Positions 1 through 9,750 are shown, numbered from the stretch's first letter. The stretch is DNA of 64,000 bases from Alteromonas sp. KUL49 (GCF_006538345.1 NZ_BJKL01000009.1:62001-126000); one strand, 5' to 3'. Numbers and translations are program-made. The notes: generated from the letters alone by a model not told the origin.

Positions 1-1772
1 TAGGTAAAGATAGCGCCAGTGAATACAAAGTTAGCACTCTGATACTTTACACCGAAGTCATAACTATCAACAATTTCTGCCTCGGTGATAGATACACCAC
101 CAGCATTGGCGTCGACTACAGGCGAACGACGACCTTTTGCGTAGTTAGCGTAGAAGTTCCAATTGTTGTTCATGTCATAGCTAATCGCCACACGGGGTAA
201 AGTGTCGTCAAACTCCCCTTCACCTTCAAAACTAAATACCCCTTCAGGCAGAGTAAACGTGTTACGGGTGTAGCGCTTCTCGTCGATATAACGTACGCCA
301 GCAGTAACGTTGATATCGTCAGTCACAAAATAAGACGCCTCGGCCACATAAGACACAATGTCCAGTTCAGCTTCGAAGGTGTATGGCCCCATAATGATAG
401 TTGATGGGAAGTTTGGATTAGAAATGGGCGTACCATCATCGTTGAATAACGATCCCACCAAAATATTACGTACAGCCTCTATTTCTTCAAGTCTGGCATC
501 AGTAGCAATATTTTGATTTAGCGGGATCCCTGTAGTTGTTTCAAGCATATCTCGTACAGCATCAAAAGTGCCGCGAACGAATGGGTCAACCATGACATAG
601 TAAGGCAAAATAGAGTCATCTTGCGCAACAGATGCACCAATAAATCCTGCCCAACGATCACCGTTATCAAACACTAAACGCACAGAACCGCCTTGAAGCG
701 TGGCGTCATTGTCAAAGTAGGCGTCTTGTATACGCAGTGCCGAGCCGTCGGCATCAAATCCTTCGCTAACCTCTACGTCTTTGTAGTAGGCGTCAGCGCG
801 AAGTGTAAGCGTATTGTTCAAATCGTAGTTTGCAGTGATATCAAAAGTTTCTAGCGTGCGCTCAATACCTAATTCATCACCCATACTAAATTCGGCAGCA
901 GTGTAAGGGCTAGTGTCACCACCGTTAGGGGCAATCGAGCCAGACTTAAATGCAATTCCCGGTTGGTCGTTGTATTCGTACCCTGCTCGAGCGATGATCT
1001 CTAGCGCATCATAGTTTGCCTTCCAAGTTGCTCTGAATGCCTGTACTGAAATACCTTGCAAGTCTTCACCAGAACAAGGAACACTTGCTCCCGTGTGGCC
1101 AATCACATCAGCAGTGCCATAGTAAGCTTTGTCAGAACACGCTTGGTTTTCAACAATACCATCCATTTCACGGTAAATGCCGGCGATACGGAAACTATTG
1201 TTGTCATTAATCGGCGTATTAAACATGAATTCCGCTTCTTGACCCGCCTCAGTGTCGTAACCTAATTGAATTTTTGCTTCGAACTCATCAGTCGGTAGTG
1301 CTGAGTAAATACTTACAGCACCGTTTGCAGCCGCAACACCAAATAAGGTTGGCTGAGGGCCCTTCAATACCTCTACTCGAGCAATATCGTACAGTGCTAC
1401 ACTCGATACGGTTTTCTTACTGATATCAAAACCGTCTTGATATACAGAAATACGCGGTGTTGCCGCCACCGAAGATACGTCATCGGTGACACCACGAATA
1501 TTGAACGACGGTAAACTCACCGCTTGCTCTTGAATTTGAACATTGGGAAGTACGCGAGAAAGTTCATCTAATTCCATGATGTTTGTGCGTTCTAAAAACT
1601 CACTTGAGATAACATCCATGGTCACAGGAACATCCATAATTGACTGCTCACGCATTTGCGCGGTTACAGTAATTTCCTCAATGTAAGCATCTTCGTCAGG
1701 TGTGTCGTTAGCGAGAGCGTAACCATTCATAGCAACAAGAATAGCGCTCGCGAGTAATGTGCGAGAAAACAT
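1..1772 (-). CDS. TonB-dependent outer-membrane receptor (3' end cut by window edge)
   Basis: The reading frame is open from an ATG at 1772 down to base 1, about 590 residues, and continues outside the window. It starts with a typical signal peptide ending near residue 21 (MFSRTLLASAILVAMNGYA). A plug domain follows at about residues 45-160, with the usual landmarks SIMDVPVT, FNIRGV and LKGPQPTLFGVAAANGAVSI. After that come alternating aromatic beta-barrel strands, for example NNNWNFYANYAKGRRSP. Such receptors bring iron chelates, cobalamin or glycans across the outer membrane using TonB energy. The substrate cannot be read from the part seen. It is transcribed away from the PepSY/cytochrome b pair. 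Confidence 0.93.
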   Translation of the reverse strand, partial: MFSRTLLASAILVAMNGYALANDTPDEDAYIEEITVTAQMREQSIMDVPVTMDVISSEFLERTNIMELDELSRVLPNVQIQEQAVSLPSFNIRGVTDDVSSVAATPRISVYQDGFDISKKTVSSVALYDIARVEVLKGPQPTLFGVAAANGAVSIYSALPTDEFEAKIQLGYDTEAGQEAEFMFNTPINDNNSFRIAGIYREMDGIVENQACSDKAYYGTADVIGHTGASVPCSGEDLQGISVQAFRATWKANYDALEIIARAGYEYNDQPGIAFKSGSIAPNGGDTSPYTAAEFSMGDELGIERTLETFDITANYDLNNTLTLRADAYYKDVEVSEGFDADGSALRIQDAYFDNDATLQGGSVRLVFDNGDRWAGFIGASVAQDDSILPYYVMVDPFVRGTFDAVRDMLETTTGIPLNQNIATDARLEEIEAVRNILVGSLFNDDGTPISNPNFPSTIIMGPYTFEAELDIVSYVAEASYFVTDDINVTAGVRYIDEKRYTRNTFTLPEGVFSFEGEGEFDDTLPRVAISYDMNNNWNFYANYAKGRRSPVVDANAGGVSITEAEIVDSYDFGVKYQSANFVFTGAIFT

Positions 1773-1994
1773 AATTAATCCCTTGTGTTTATAATAATGA
1801 GTCGAACGAAAACTGGTCTGAGGTGCACGAAGGTAAAGTGAATATGCGTCAAATTAATGAAGTGTGAGTGACATTAAAAAGTCAGTTTTGTGACCTCAAA
1901 ATTAAACAAAACCAACTTATTATCAATTACGTATGTAGAAGGTTTTGCAATCGTGTTACGCTCTTTTAAACCCTTAACCACAAAGGACTAAACC

Positions 1995-2273
1995 ATGAAA
2001 CTACTTCCATTAGCAGTACTTGTTTTGGCAGGCGCAACCCTTAGCGGCTGTAGCAAACATTCAGTGACTCAATGCACCACGGCACCAGAGGCAGAATGGC
2101 AAGATCAAAGTGCTTTCCAAGCTCAACTGCTGGCTCAGGGCTACAAAATTAACGAGTTTAAAGTGACTGAAGGTAGCTGTTATGAAATTTATGGATTTGA
2201 TAAAGACGACAACAAGGTAGAAATCTATTTCAACCCTGTTGACGGTGACATTGTTAAAATTGAAGCGCACTAA
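1995..2273 (+). CDS. PepSY-domain lipoprotein
   Basis: A 92-residue protein with a lipoprotein signal peptide (lipobox LSGC, cysteine at residue 19). A single PepSY-like alpha/beta fold follows, including GYKINEFKVTEGSCYEIYGFD and the closing NPVDGDIVKIEAH typical of the family. PepSY domains are often found near redox membrane proteins. Here the next gene, 21 bases downstream on the same strand, is a cytochrome b561, so the two are probably co-transcribed. A periplasmic accessory role is inferred; no substrate is visible. Confidence 0.8.
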   Translation: MKLLPLAVLVLAGATLSGCSKHSVTQCTTAPEAEWQDQSAFQAQLLAQGYKINEFKVTEGSCYEIYGFDKDDNKVEIYFNPVDGDIVKIEAH

Positions 2274-2294
2274 ACACTGACGCAATTCATCATC

Positions 2295-2828
2295 ATGCAA
2301 AGCTCAGTATCTAACAAACCAGTTATTTGGGACTTAGTCGTCAGGCTCTGTCATTGGCTGTTGGTGCTGTGCTTTGTAATTAACTACTTTATTGTCGAGC
2401 CCGGTAGATTGGTGCATGAAATCGCGGGTTACACCGCCGTAGGCGCATTAGTGATAAGGTTACTCTGGGGCCTAAGGCAACCAGGCTCTAGTTTAGCCAG
2501 CTATCGGCATATACATTTACGCCCAACAGACTTCAAAACACACTGGGCTCATCTCAAGGCAAGGCAACTACCTCACAATGCTGGCCATAATCCCTTGGGC
2601 TGGTTGATGATATTCCTAGTGTGGGCACTCATGCTTGGGCTTGGTATCACAGGCTTTATCATGGAAGAAATAGACGCCTTTTTTGGCGATCCTACCATCG
2701 AGTGGGTCCACAGCATTATGGCTGATACGCTTTATATTGCGGCGTTAGTCCATGTAGCTGGGATACTTGTTACCCAATGGTGGGGGCGAATTCCACTGAT
2801 TAAAGCGATGATTCGCGGAACTCGCTGA
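2295..2828 (+). CDS. cytochrome b561-type di-haem membrane protein
   Basis: 177 residues with four hydrophobic segments and well-placed histidines in the membrane segments (VVRLCHWLLVLCFV near the start; VHEIAGYTAVGALV; VHSIMADTLYIAALVHVAGIL near the end). This is the pattern of the Ni/Fe-hydrogenase-type cytochrome b family, in which four histidines bind two haems b and electrons pass across the inner membrane. The usual family length is 170-220 residues, so it is complete. It follows the PepSY lipoprotein gene. The electron donor and acceptor are not evident from the context. Confidence 0.88.
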   Translation: MQSSVSNKPVIWDLVVRLCHWLLVLCFVINYFIVEPGRLVHEIAGYTAVGALVIRLLWGLRQPGSSLASYRHIHLRPTDFKTHWAHLKARQLPHNAGHNPLGWLMIFLVWALMLGLGITGFIMEEIDAFFGDPTIEWVHSIMADTLYIAALVHVAGILVTQWWGRIPLIKAMIRGTR

Positions 2829-2844
2829 GACGGTTTTGCCCAAG

Positions 2845-3495
2845 CTAACTATCGATGGGTCTTTTGGCCGCTCTTACCGCTTTGGGGTGCATAAGCGCTT
2901 CTAGTTGTGTCAAATAACTCGCAATTTTTGCGTGCTGCGCACTATCGTCAGTAACTGAATTGTGTAACCAGTGATATGCATCTTCGTAGTCATAGGGACT
3001 ACCGTGACCGTCCAAGAACAACTCAACAAGTTGAATTTGAGCGTTTAGATTCTGTAAGGCTGCGGCTTCACGCAAATAAACTACCGCTCTTTCTTTATCC
3101 ATCTGAACTAGCGTACCACTAGCGTAGTAGCGACCAAGCTGCTCCAGCGCTGCGGGTAACCCTTGATTGGCCGCATCTTCCATATAACCAATACCGCGAG
3201 ATGCACTGGCATCCACGCATACACCCCAGGCTAACATGTCACCCCACAAAAATTGGTACGCTGGGATTTTCAACACATCTGCGCGGGCCTCTATGTCTTG
3301 TACAAGCTGGCAGCGATCTTCAACTACTCTGTCAAGGTGTGCATTTCGGTTGATCAATTCAATGAGTGCATCTTGACTGTAGAGCTGCACCGCTCGTACT
3401 TGCTCAATGGTCTCGCCCTCTAAAGCGAAACTGGTAGAGCTTAACGCGCAACTTACTGCGGCTAACCCGCCAACGATAGTCTTATGCATCCTCAT
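2845..3495 (-). CDS. motX: Sodium-driven polar flagellar motor protein MotX
   Basis: About 216 residues from the ATG at 3495, which has a GAGAG ribosome site; an upstream ATG at 3510 is in frame but less likely. A signal peptide (TIVGGLAAVSCALSSTSFA) is followed by two or three Sel1-like repeats (GIGYMEDAANQGLPAALEQ, then AVVYLREAAALQNLNAQI). The overall sequence matches MotX of Vibrio, including the CQLV and LPAALEQLGRYYASGTLVQ stretches. MotX forms part of the periplasmic T-ring that holds PomA/PomB stators on sodium-driven polar flagella. No other flagellar gene is adjacent, which is common for motX. Confidence 0.85.
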   Translation of the reverse strand: MRMHKTIVGGLAAVSCALSSTSFALEGETIEQVRAVQLYSQDALIELINRNAHLDRVVEDRCQLVQDIEARADVLKIPAYQFLWGDMLAWGVCVDASASRGIGYMEDAANQGLPAALEQLGRYYASGTLVQMDKERAVVYLREAAALQNLNAQIQLVELFLDGHGSPYDYEDAYHWLHNSVTDDSAQHAKIASYLTQLEALMHPKAVRAAKRPIDS

Positions 3496-3581
3496 ACTTA
3501 TTACTCTCATTACTTAACCATGCTATTCACATACAAGGGTTATCGGCCAACAAACAAGAAGCTTAACACTAACTGTGTGAG

Positions 3582-3833
3582 CTAGTGTGTGCCCATTCCA
3601 CTTTTTAGCGCAATATGAATATGTCGCGCATGATTGGCTAAATCAATGCCTAAATCAGTAAGGTATCCACCGTCAGGCTGAGTAATCATACCCTTGGCAA
3701 AAAGGCGTTCGGCTGCATTAACAACTGATTGGTGTGCATCGTGATGAATTTTCAGCCCTTGCATTAGGCTCTCTTGGGGAAAGGTTAAAAGTAAATCTAG
3801 TTCGTCAATCATGAACTGGTTGAATTTATTCAT
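3582..3833 (-). CDS. TIGR02647 family small protein
   Basis: An 83-residue protein matching the gammaproteobacterial TIGR02647 family from memory: an N-terminal helix (FMIDELDLLLTFP), the conserved GLKIHHDA segment and the ITQPDGGYLTDLG winged-helix-like motif. The family is conserved but has no proven function; its helix-turn-wing appearance suggests nucleic-acid binding (inference). It has its own 5' region and lies between motX and ubiD. Confidence 0.72.
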   Translation of the reverse strand: MNKFNQFMIDELDLLLTFPQESLMQGLKIHHDAHQSVVNAAERLFAKGMITQPDGGYLTDLGIDLANHARHIHIALKSGMGTH

Positions 3834-3995
3834 TTGTTTACCTCAGGCAATGGGTATTCTTCTTACCCTGTTTCTTCTTATATGACTACCAATTACCACA
3901 AGTGTCCACATCTTTTGTTCAGTGAACTGATCGGACTTTGGTCGTAAATAGTATATCCTTGCCATAACTCTAGTAAGTGGAACACGCCCCTTCAA

Positions 3996-5483
3996 ATGAA
4001 GTATAAAGATTTACGCGATTTTATTAATAAACTCGAACAAAGAGGCGAATTAAAGCGCATTTCCCAAAGTATAGACACAGATCTGGAAATGACTGAGATT
4101 GCCGACAGAACACTGCGCGCTGGCGGGCCCGCCTTATTGTTCGAAAATCCTAAAAATCACGACATGCCGGTACTAGCCAACCTGTTTGGCACTCCTCAAA
4201 GGGTCGCTATGGGTATGGGCCAAGACTCAGTTGAAGCACTTCGTGAAGTCGGCAAACTGCTCGCTTATCTAAAAGAACCTGAGCCACCAAAAGGCTTAAA
4301 GGACTTGTGGGAAAAGCTTCCCGTATTTAAGCAGGTACTGAATATGCCTGCCAAGGTACTTAAACGTGCACCCTGCCAAGAGAATGTCATTTCAGGCGAT
4401 GACGTAGATCTATCAAAAATCCCAGTGCAGCGCTGTTGGCCGGGAGATGCAGCACCGTTGATTACTTGGGGGCTTACGGTAACCAAGGGACCACATAAAA
4501 AGCGTCAGAACCTTGGAATATATCGACAGCAAGTTATCGGCAAAAACAAAATTATAATGCGTTGGTTGTCACATCGCGGTGGTGCACTCGATTTTCGCGA
4601 ATGGTGTCAAACCCATCCTGGCGAGCCTTACCCAGTATCAGTCGCACTGGGTGCTGATCCCGCAACTATTCTGGGTGCAGTAACGCCCGTACCAGATACC
4701 CTTTCTGAATATGCATTTGCAGGGTTATTGCGAGGCGATAAAACTGAGGTAGTAAAGTCTGTTAGTAACGACCTACAAGTACCAGCCAGCGCCGAAATTG
4801 TCTTAGAGGGTTATATTGAACAGGGTGAAATGGCACCTGAAGGCCCTTACGGCGATCATACTGGATATTACAATGAGGTGGATGACTTCCCAGTAATGAC
4901 GGTCACGCACATTACGCATCGAACAAACCCCATTTATCATTCTACCTATACGGGCCGTCCACCCGATGAGCCAGCGATTCTGGGCGTGGCGTTAAACGAA
5001 GTGTTTGTACCTATTTTGCAAAAGCAGTTTCCTGAGATTGTTGATTTTTACTTACCGCCTGAAGGCTGTTCGTATCGTATGGCGATTGTCACGATGAAAA
5101 AGCAATATCCGGGGCACGCCAAGCGCGTAATGATGGGAGTATGGTCGTTCCTACGTCAGTTTATGTACACTAAATTCGTTATCGTGTGCGATGACGATGT
5201 GAACGCTCGAGACTGGAACGATGTCATTTGGGCAATCACCACACGTATGGATCCCGCCCGAGATACTACTATGATCGAAAATACCCCCATCGATTATCTC
5301 GATTTTGCGTCTCCCGTATCAGGACTTGGCTCAAAGATGGGGATGGATGCCACCAATAAAATGCCGGGTGAAACCGACAGAGAATGGGGTGTTCCCATTG
5401 TTATGGATGAAGAAATAAAGCAACGAGTTGATGATATCTGGAATGAACTTGGTATCATGTCGAAAGATTCCTCAAACCAATAA
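3996..5483 (+). CDS. ubiD: UbiD, 4-hydroxy-3-polyprenylbenzoate decarboxylase
   Basis: 495 residues, full family length. It removes the carboxyl group of the polyprenyl-hydroxybenzoate intermediate in ubiquinone synthesis using the prenylated FMN cofactor made by UbiX. Family landmarks seen are the N-terminal [18 protein letters not shown], the cofactor and metal region ([13 protein letters not shown]), and the catalytic [12 protein letters not shown] segment that carries the conserved acidic residues. fre follows after 21 bases on the same strand, so the two probably form an operon, an arrangement also found in enteric bacteria. Confidence 0.97.
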   Translation: MKYKDLRDFINKLEQRGELKRISQSIDTDLEMTEIADRTLRAGGPALLFENPKNHDMPVLANLFGTPQRVAMGMGQDSVEALREVGKLLAYLKEPEPPKGLKDLWEKLPVFKQVLNMPAKVLKRAPCQENVISGDDVDLSKIPVQRCWPGDAAPLITWGLTVTKGPHKKRQNLGIYRQQVIGKNKIIMRWLSHRGGALDFREWCQTHPGEPYPVSVALGADPATILGAVTPVPDTLSEYAFAGLLRGDKTEVVKSVSNDLQVPASAEIVLEGYIEQGEMAPEGPYGDHTGYYNEVDDFPVMTVTHITHRTNPIYHSTYTGRPPDEPAILGVALNEVFVPILQKQFPEIVDFYLPPEGCSYRMAIVTMKKQYPGHAKRVMMGVWSFLRQFMYTKFVIVCDDDVNARDWNDVIWAITTRMDPARDTTMIENTPIDYLDFASPVSGLGSKMGMDATNKMPGETDREWGVPIVMDEEIKQRVDDIWNELGIMSKDSSNQ

Positions 5484-5504
5484 CCGCAAGGAAAACACAA
5501 CTAC

Positions 5505-6200
5505 ATGTCTGAAATTTTATGTCAGGTTGCTAGCATTTCTCCACTGACCGATGTGGTTTATAAGGTTGAGCTTAGTGCACCCTCGCCCCTCGATTTTAAA
5601 GCGGGGCAATATGCACTCGTGCACATGGGTGAAAATGACAAGCGCCCGTTTTCTATTGCCAACGGTGCTTATGATAATTCTCGTATCGAACTGCATATAG
5701 GCGCAGAGCCCGGTAACGACTACGCGGGTCAAGTACTTACGCGTATGAAAGAAGACGGCGAAGTCACTGTTAGCGTGGGTCATGGAGAAGCATACCTTCA
5801 ACCCAACCAGCTACCTATCGTGCTCATTGCTGGCGGTACCGGATTCTCGTATGCATATTCCATACTGCAGCAGCATATACACAGCGGTGATACAACACCT
5901 CTAACTCTGTACTGGGGTGGCCGAGAAAAGTCAGCACTTTACTTAGCCTCTGAATTAGAAGCGTTAGCGTCAAACAACGATAACTTTACCTTCGTTCCAG
6001 TAGTAGAAGTATCTGACGACTCATGGCAAGGAAGAACAGGTTGGGTACACCATGCTGTGATGGAAGATTACACGAGCTTTGCCGACACCCAAGTCTACGT
6101 AGCTGGACGTTTCGAAATGGCAAAAACCGTCAGAGAAGACTTTACACAAAAAGGCCTAAAACCCGAAAACCTATTTGGAGATGCATTCGCTTTTATCTAG
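5505..6200 (+). CDS. fre: NAD(P)H-flavin reductase Fre
   Basis: 231 residues, the same length class as E. coli Fre (LuxG family). The flavin-binding barrel carries RPFSIA (about residue 46) and the NAD-binding lobe carries IAGGTGFSYA (about residue 107). The C-terminal YVAGRFEMAKTVREDF resembles the usual YVCGP-type segment. It reduces free flavins with NAD(P)H, which supplies FMNH2, plausibly including cofactor for UbiD-type chemistry. A clear ribosome site (AAGGAAAA) precedes the ATG, close behind ubiD. Confidence 0.95.
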   Translation: MSEILCQVASISPLTDVVYKVELSAPSPLDFKAGQYALVHMGENDKRPFSIANGAYDNSRIELHIGAEPGNDYAGQVLTRMKEDGEVTVSVGHGEAYLQPNQLPIVLIAGGTGFSYAYSILQQHIHSGDTTPLTLYWGGREKSALYLASELEALASNNDNFTFVPVVEVSDDSWQGRTGWVHHAVMEDYTSFADTQVYVAGRFEMAKTVREDFTQKGLKPENLFGDAFAFI

Positions 6201-6242
6201 GCTAATCACCTAGGCAACCTGACAGGGTGCTATAAGATTGTG

Positions 6243-6346
6243 AGGGGAAGTAATGCGCTTTTTACAGCCGTCTGAGGCATGGATGCCGAAGCCGAGCCCC
6301 CAGGGAGGGGTTCTCGGCGTGCAGTAAAAACGCGCATTACTTTCCC
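6243..6346. repeat. Structured intergenic repeat element with long imperfect inverted arms
   Basis: The arms 6245-6265 and 6324-6346 are nearly perfect reverse complements (GGGAAGTAATGCGC against GCGCATTACTTTCCC, with two one-base bulges). Inside them lie two further hairpins: GGCAT-GG-ATGCC at 6276-6287 and GCCGAG...CTCGGC at 6291-6318, the latter enclosing CCCC/GGGG. This gives a cruciform or three-branched fold. From memory, the GGCATGGATGCC...GAGCCCC core resembles dispersed intergenic repeats of marine gammaproteobacteria. Only one copy is in the window. A terminator for ubiD-fre is also possible, though there is no strong T tract. Confidence 0.55.
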
Positions 6347-6486
6347 TTACATCCATCTGTGACCAACCTCCTATAACCAACCACGCCTGTCGCAAGAATT
6401 CCACTTGTAAACCCAATAGCACTTTTTAACGGTTTTCCACGTACTTAGAATCTGTTAATGATAGATCTAGCGACCAGGAGAATACG

Positions 6487-7867
6487 TTGAAAACAAAAAT
6501 CATAACAACACTTTGCACGTCTTTAGCCATGTCAGTAAGTGCATTGGCATCTGCTCAAGAGCTAGGAACCTTACAACAACACAGTTTGTACGTGATTGCC
6601 GACCAAGTATCGGCTGACCGCATCGAAAAAGATATCAACACCTTAGTTGGCTTTGGCACACGTCATACGCTATCTGAGACTGGTTCTGACACACGAGGGA
6701 TTGGAGCAGCTAGACGCTGGATCAAAGCTGAATTTGAGGCCATTTCAGAAAAATGCGGCGGATGCCTAGAAGTATACTATCAATCGGCGACCATCAGTGG
6801 CGAATCTCGTATCCCAGACCCCGTTGACGTAGTCAGTGTTATTGCTGTGCAGAGAGGCAGTACAGATCCTGGCCGCTATGTAATCATGTCAGGTGACATT
6901 GACTCTAGGGTTTCCGATGTTATGGACTCTACGTCTGATTCTCCGGGTGCTAACGACAATGCATCTGGCCTTGCGGGCACCATCGAAGCTGCGCGAGTAC
7001 TCAGCCAATACACCTTTAACGGCACCATTGTATACGCCGCCTTGGCTGGAGAAGAACAAGGGTTGTTTGGTGGCAAAATAATGGCTGAGCAAGCACAAGA
7101 AGATGGCTGGCGAATCAAAGCAGTACTCAATAACGACATGATAGGCAATATTCAAGGTGTAAACGGCATCATCAATAACACCACTGCACGGATATTTGCA
7201 GAAGGTACACGAGTTACAGAAACCCCGGATGAAGCTCGCTATCGTCGATTTACCGGTGGTGAAGTCGACTCTCCAAGCCGTAATTTAGCACGATATATTG
7301 ATAAATTAGCCGACCAATATATTGAGAACCTCGACACCATGGTGATTTACCGTTTAGATAGGTTCCGTCGTGGTGGCCATCATCGTCCGTTTAACGACTT
7401 AGGTTATCCAGGTATTCGTATCATGGAAACCAACGAAAACTACAACAGACAACACCAAGACTTACGCGTCGAAAACGGTATTACTTACGGCGACACCATC
7501 GATGGTGTTAACTTTGAATACGCCGCTAAACTGACGTCATTAAACGCAGTGTCACTTGCTTCGATGGCATGGGCTCCCAACCCTCCGGTCGATGTCAAAA
7601 TAGAAGGTGCGGTTCAACCATCCACAACACTTAAATGGCAAGCCCTTGATGAAACTCAAAATCCTCAGTTGTTAGGGTATAAAATCTACTGGAGACATAC
7701 CGACGCTCCGCAATGGGAATTCAGTCGATTTGTTGGCAATGTTACCCAAGCGACACTAGAGAACGTTGTGATTGATAACTACGTTTTTTGGTGTAGCCAG
7801 TGTGAACAAAGATGGTCTGGAGAGTCCGGTGGTATTTCCGGGGCCAGCGGGAAGTTTCGGAGAGTAA
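6487..7867 (+). CDS. Secreted M28-family zinc aminopeptidase with C-terminal FN3-like domain (frame break near the 3' end)
   Basis: The likely start is a TTG at 6487 with an AGGAG site five to eight bases upstream. A signal peptide (to about residue 23) is followed by an M28 peptidase domain with metal ligands in GDIDSR (Asp in place of the usual His), GANDNASG, GEEQG, NNDMIG and RQHQDLR. A fibronectin-III-like domain (about residues 375-459) follows. As written the frame runs to 7887 and ends in the unrelated-looking FWCSQCEQRW. Removing one T from the T6 run at 7784-7789 restores NYVFGVASVNKDGLESPVV and a TAA at 7865-7867. The partial second copy at 9.5 kb keeps that restored sequence, so the break is recent or a sequencing error. 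Confidence 0.88.
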
Positions 7868-7876
7868 AGAGCGTTA

Positions 7877-7932
7877 GCCCATACTGAGTTGTTTATTCAT
7901 CAAACAAGTACTGCCAGTATGGGCGTAACAAC
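7877..7932. terminator. Inverted repeat between convergent genes, copy 1
   Basis: GCCCATACTG at 7877-7886 pairs with CAGTATGGGC at 7915-7924, with an inner TTGTTT/AAACAA pairing. It lies between the M28 peptidase and the converging DUF3718 gene and could end transcription from either side. The same structure recurs at 9699-9746 as part of the duplicated block. Confidence 0.6.
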
Positions 7933-7938
7933 CATTCA

Positions 7939-8274
7939 TTAGTTTGCTGTATTTACGCTAGCAATGAACGAAGAGCTATTGTATTTACCATTAGTGATGT
8001 AGTCATTGATAGCTTCAGGGTTTTCACTGAACTGTGCTACAAACTCAACAACTGGCATGTCGTTGCAGGTCATTTTAGTGGCAACATAACGCTTAGTAAC
8101 GCCTGCATCTTCAATAGCATCACGAAGATTGCTTTTACTACCTTGCACCGCACTCACACAAATATTTGTGCTTGCAGTGTCGTCAGATGGAACAAATTCT
8201 ACATTAGCGCTTGCTACGCCAGCCAAGCCAAAAGTCATACCTACAACAGCTAAAGTTTTAGTGAAAGTTTTCAT
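7939..8274 (-). CDS. DUF3718-domain secreted protein, copy 1
   Basis: About 111 residues from the ATG at 8274, chosen because GGAAG lies seven to eleven bases upstream; an ATG 18 bases further up is in frame but lacks a site. A signal peptide (KTFTKTLAVVGMTFGLAGVASA) is followed by a short domain matching DUF3718 of Alteromonadales and Shewanella: an ICVSA cysteine, a MTCND cysteine and a C-terminal FVAQFSENPEAIN. The two cysteines probably form a disulfide. Function unknown. A close paralogue lies at 9773-10108, with matching upstream sequence, so the pair arose by segmental duplication. Confidence 0.85.
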   Translation of the reverse strand: MKTFTKTLAVVGMTFGLAGVASANVEFVPSDDTASTNICVSAVQGSKSNLRDAIEDAGVTKRYVATKMTCNDMPVVEFVAQFSENPEAINDYITNGKYNSSSFIASVNTAN

Positions 8275-8537
8275 AGTTGCTTCCTTTTTCAATTACCAGG
8301 GAGTGTCGTGTTTAAGTTACTTTAACTAGAGCAACACTGGTGCCAAAATTAATAAACCATAATAATCAATAACTTAAAAAACTATCGCGTGATGAAAATC
8401 TACTGATGGCAAATTTCACAAATTGAATGTGGTCAAAAAAACCAAAAAGTAGCAACTTTATAACTCCCACTTTGATGCAGCTATTAGTGGGAGTTTAATT
8501 TGACAATCAAAGGGGAAAAATTAGAATAAACTGACCA

Positions 8538-9485
8538 ATGACGGTACTAACAAAAAGCAATGGATGCCACCTAATGACCAAAGTTAAACACTTCGTTTTT
8601 GTTGTTTGTACGCTATTTTTCAGTACAAACACCGCAGTCGCCGCAGTTACAGACTGGGTGCCCTTTACACTTCACAACGGCCACATCAAGATCCCAATTA
8701 CTATTTCAGGAATTGAGACACACGCACTCATGGACACCGGCGCACAATTGAATGCTATCAATGAGGCATTTATTGCCAAGCATGAGTTAGATTATACAAG
8801 GGGTGGACAAATCAGAGTAAGGGGCGTATTTGGCGAAGAAACTAAATCGATGTTTAATAACGTACCTGTCAACATTTTCGGTTTTGACACTGACTTAGAT
8901 AGCCTTACACCTGTGTCACTGGGCCACCATTCTACAGGATTACTCATAGGCGCCGGTTTTTTCTCTAGCTTCATTGTTCAACTCGATTACCCAAATAGCC
9001 GCATGCGACTCCTCTCAAAAGATACCGTCAACCTCCGTGAATTTGAAAATATCAGAATGGAAAGCCAACAAGGTAGTGGAGAACCGCTCGTTCAAGTAAG
9101 CTTTGGAGCAGACTCTTCGCCTTTTTGGGTCTTGCTCGATACAGGAAACAATGGTGGCTTGTTAATCGACCGCAGTTTAGCCAATAGGTTGTCTTTAGTT
9201 GACGAAAACACGGCGTCGAGTATTTCTAGTGGCGTGAATGCCACAGCCTCTGTTGCATCTCTTCGAGTTGACGAGTTCGTTTTTGGCCCTTACACCCTAG
9301 AAAATGTTTTGGTCTCTTTCCCAGAGGAAGGCGTGAATGCCAACCTTTCCGATCAGTATTCGTTTACCGGTACCCGCATAAAGTCCAGACGACAGCGGGG
9401 TATTTTAGGTTACGATATTCTCAAGCATTTCGTCGTTACACTCGACTATGCTTCTGGTCACGCCCACATTGGATTACCTGAGTAA
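8538..9485 (+). CDS. Secreted bilobed retropepsin-like aspartic protease
   Basis: 315 residues from the ATG at 8538, or 303 from the ATG at 8574, which places the signal peptide (HFVFVVCTLFFSTNTAVAA) at the very N terminus and is the better biological start. Two aspartic protease half-sites are present: ALMDTGAQLNAI (about residue 59) and WVLLDTGNNGGLLID (about residue 201). Each is followed by a hydrophobic flap and strand pattern (GLLIGAGFF; GILGYDIL). A single chain with two DTG lobes resembles a pepsin-like pseudo-dimer built from retropepsin modules. It sits between the two copies of a duplicated block, next to a secreted M28 peptidase, which suggests an extracytoplasmic proteolysis cluster (inference). 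Confidence 0.8.
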   Translation: MTVLTKSNGCHLMTKVKHFVFVVCTLFFSTNTAVAAVTDWVPFTLHNGHIKIPITISGIETHALMDTGAQLNAINEAFIAKHELDYTRGGQIRVRGVFGEETKSMFNNVPVNIFGFDTDLDSLTPVSLGHHSTGLLIGAGFFSSFIVQLDYPNSRMRLLSKDTVNLREFENIRMESQQGSGEPLVQVSFGADSSPFWVLLDTGNNGGLLIDRSLANRLSLVDENTASSISSGVNATASVASLRVDEFVFGPYTLENVLVSFPEEGVNANLSDQYSFTGTRIKSRRQRGILGYDILKHFVVTLDYASGHAHIGLPE

Positions 9486-9486
9486 C

Positions 9487-9702
9487 AACCTGCGAGGGTA
9501 TAAAATTTACTGGAGAAATACCGAAGCGCCGTCATGGCAGTTTAGTGGACTTTTAGCAATGTTAACCAAACAACCCTAGAAAACGTAGCTATTGATAACT
9601 ACTTTTTTGCTGTAGCGAGTGTAAATAATGATGGTCTGGAAAGTGCGGTGTTCTTTGCAAGGACAGCGGGAAGCTTCGGAGAACGAAGAGAGCGTTAGCC
9701 CA
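9487..9702 (+). pseudogene. Remnant of an M28 peptidase 3' end (duplicated fragment)
   Basis: Translation gives LRGYKIYWRNTEAPSWQFS and then, after a one-base frame break near 9550, SNVNQTTLENVAIDNYFF followed by AVASVNNDGLESAVFF and AGSFGE. This aligns with the last ~85 residues of the M28 peptidase at 6487-7867. No start codon, signal peptide or catalytic domain accompanies it; it begins directly after the stop codon of the aspartic protease gene. It is the left part of a duplicated block that continues into the second DUF3718 gene. Confidence 0.82.
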
Positions 9703-9750
9703 TACTGAATTGTTTGTACATCAAACAATTACTGCCAGTATGGGCGTTTT
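9699..9750. terminator. Inverted repeat between convergent units, copy 2
   Basis: GCCCATACTG at 9699-9708 pairs with CAGTATGGGC at 9737-9746 and is followed by GTTTT. It is the duplicate of the structure at 7877-7932. The T tract here makes it a better terminator for rightward transcription. Confidence 0.6.

Noticed and set aside
1905-1935. Possible Fur box upstream of the TonB receptor (TGATAAT on the minus strand)
   Set aside because: Only one half matches the 7-1-7 Fur pattern; the second half does not.
6210-6422. 70-residue minus-strand ORF in the fre-peptidase gap
   Set aside because: It lies over the inverted repeat, has biased composition and no ribosome site.
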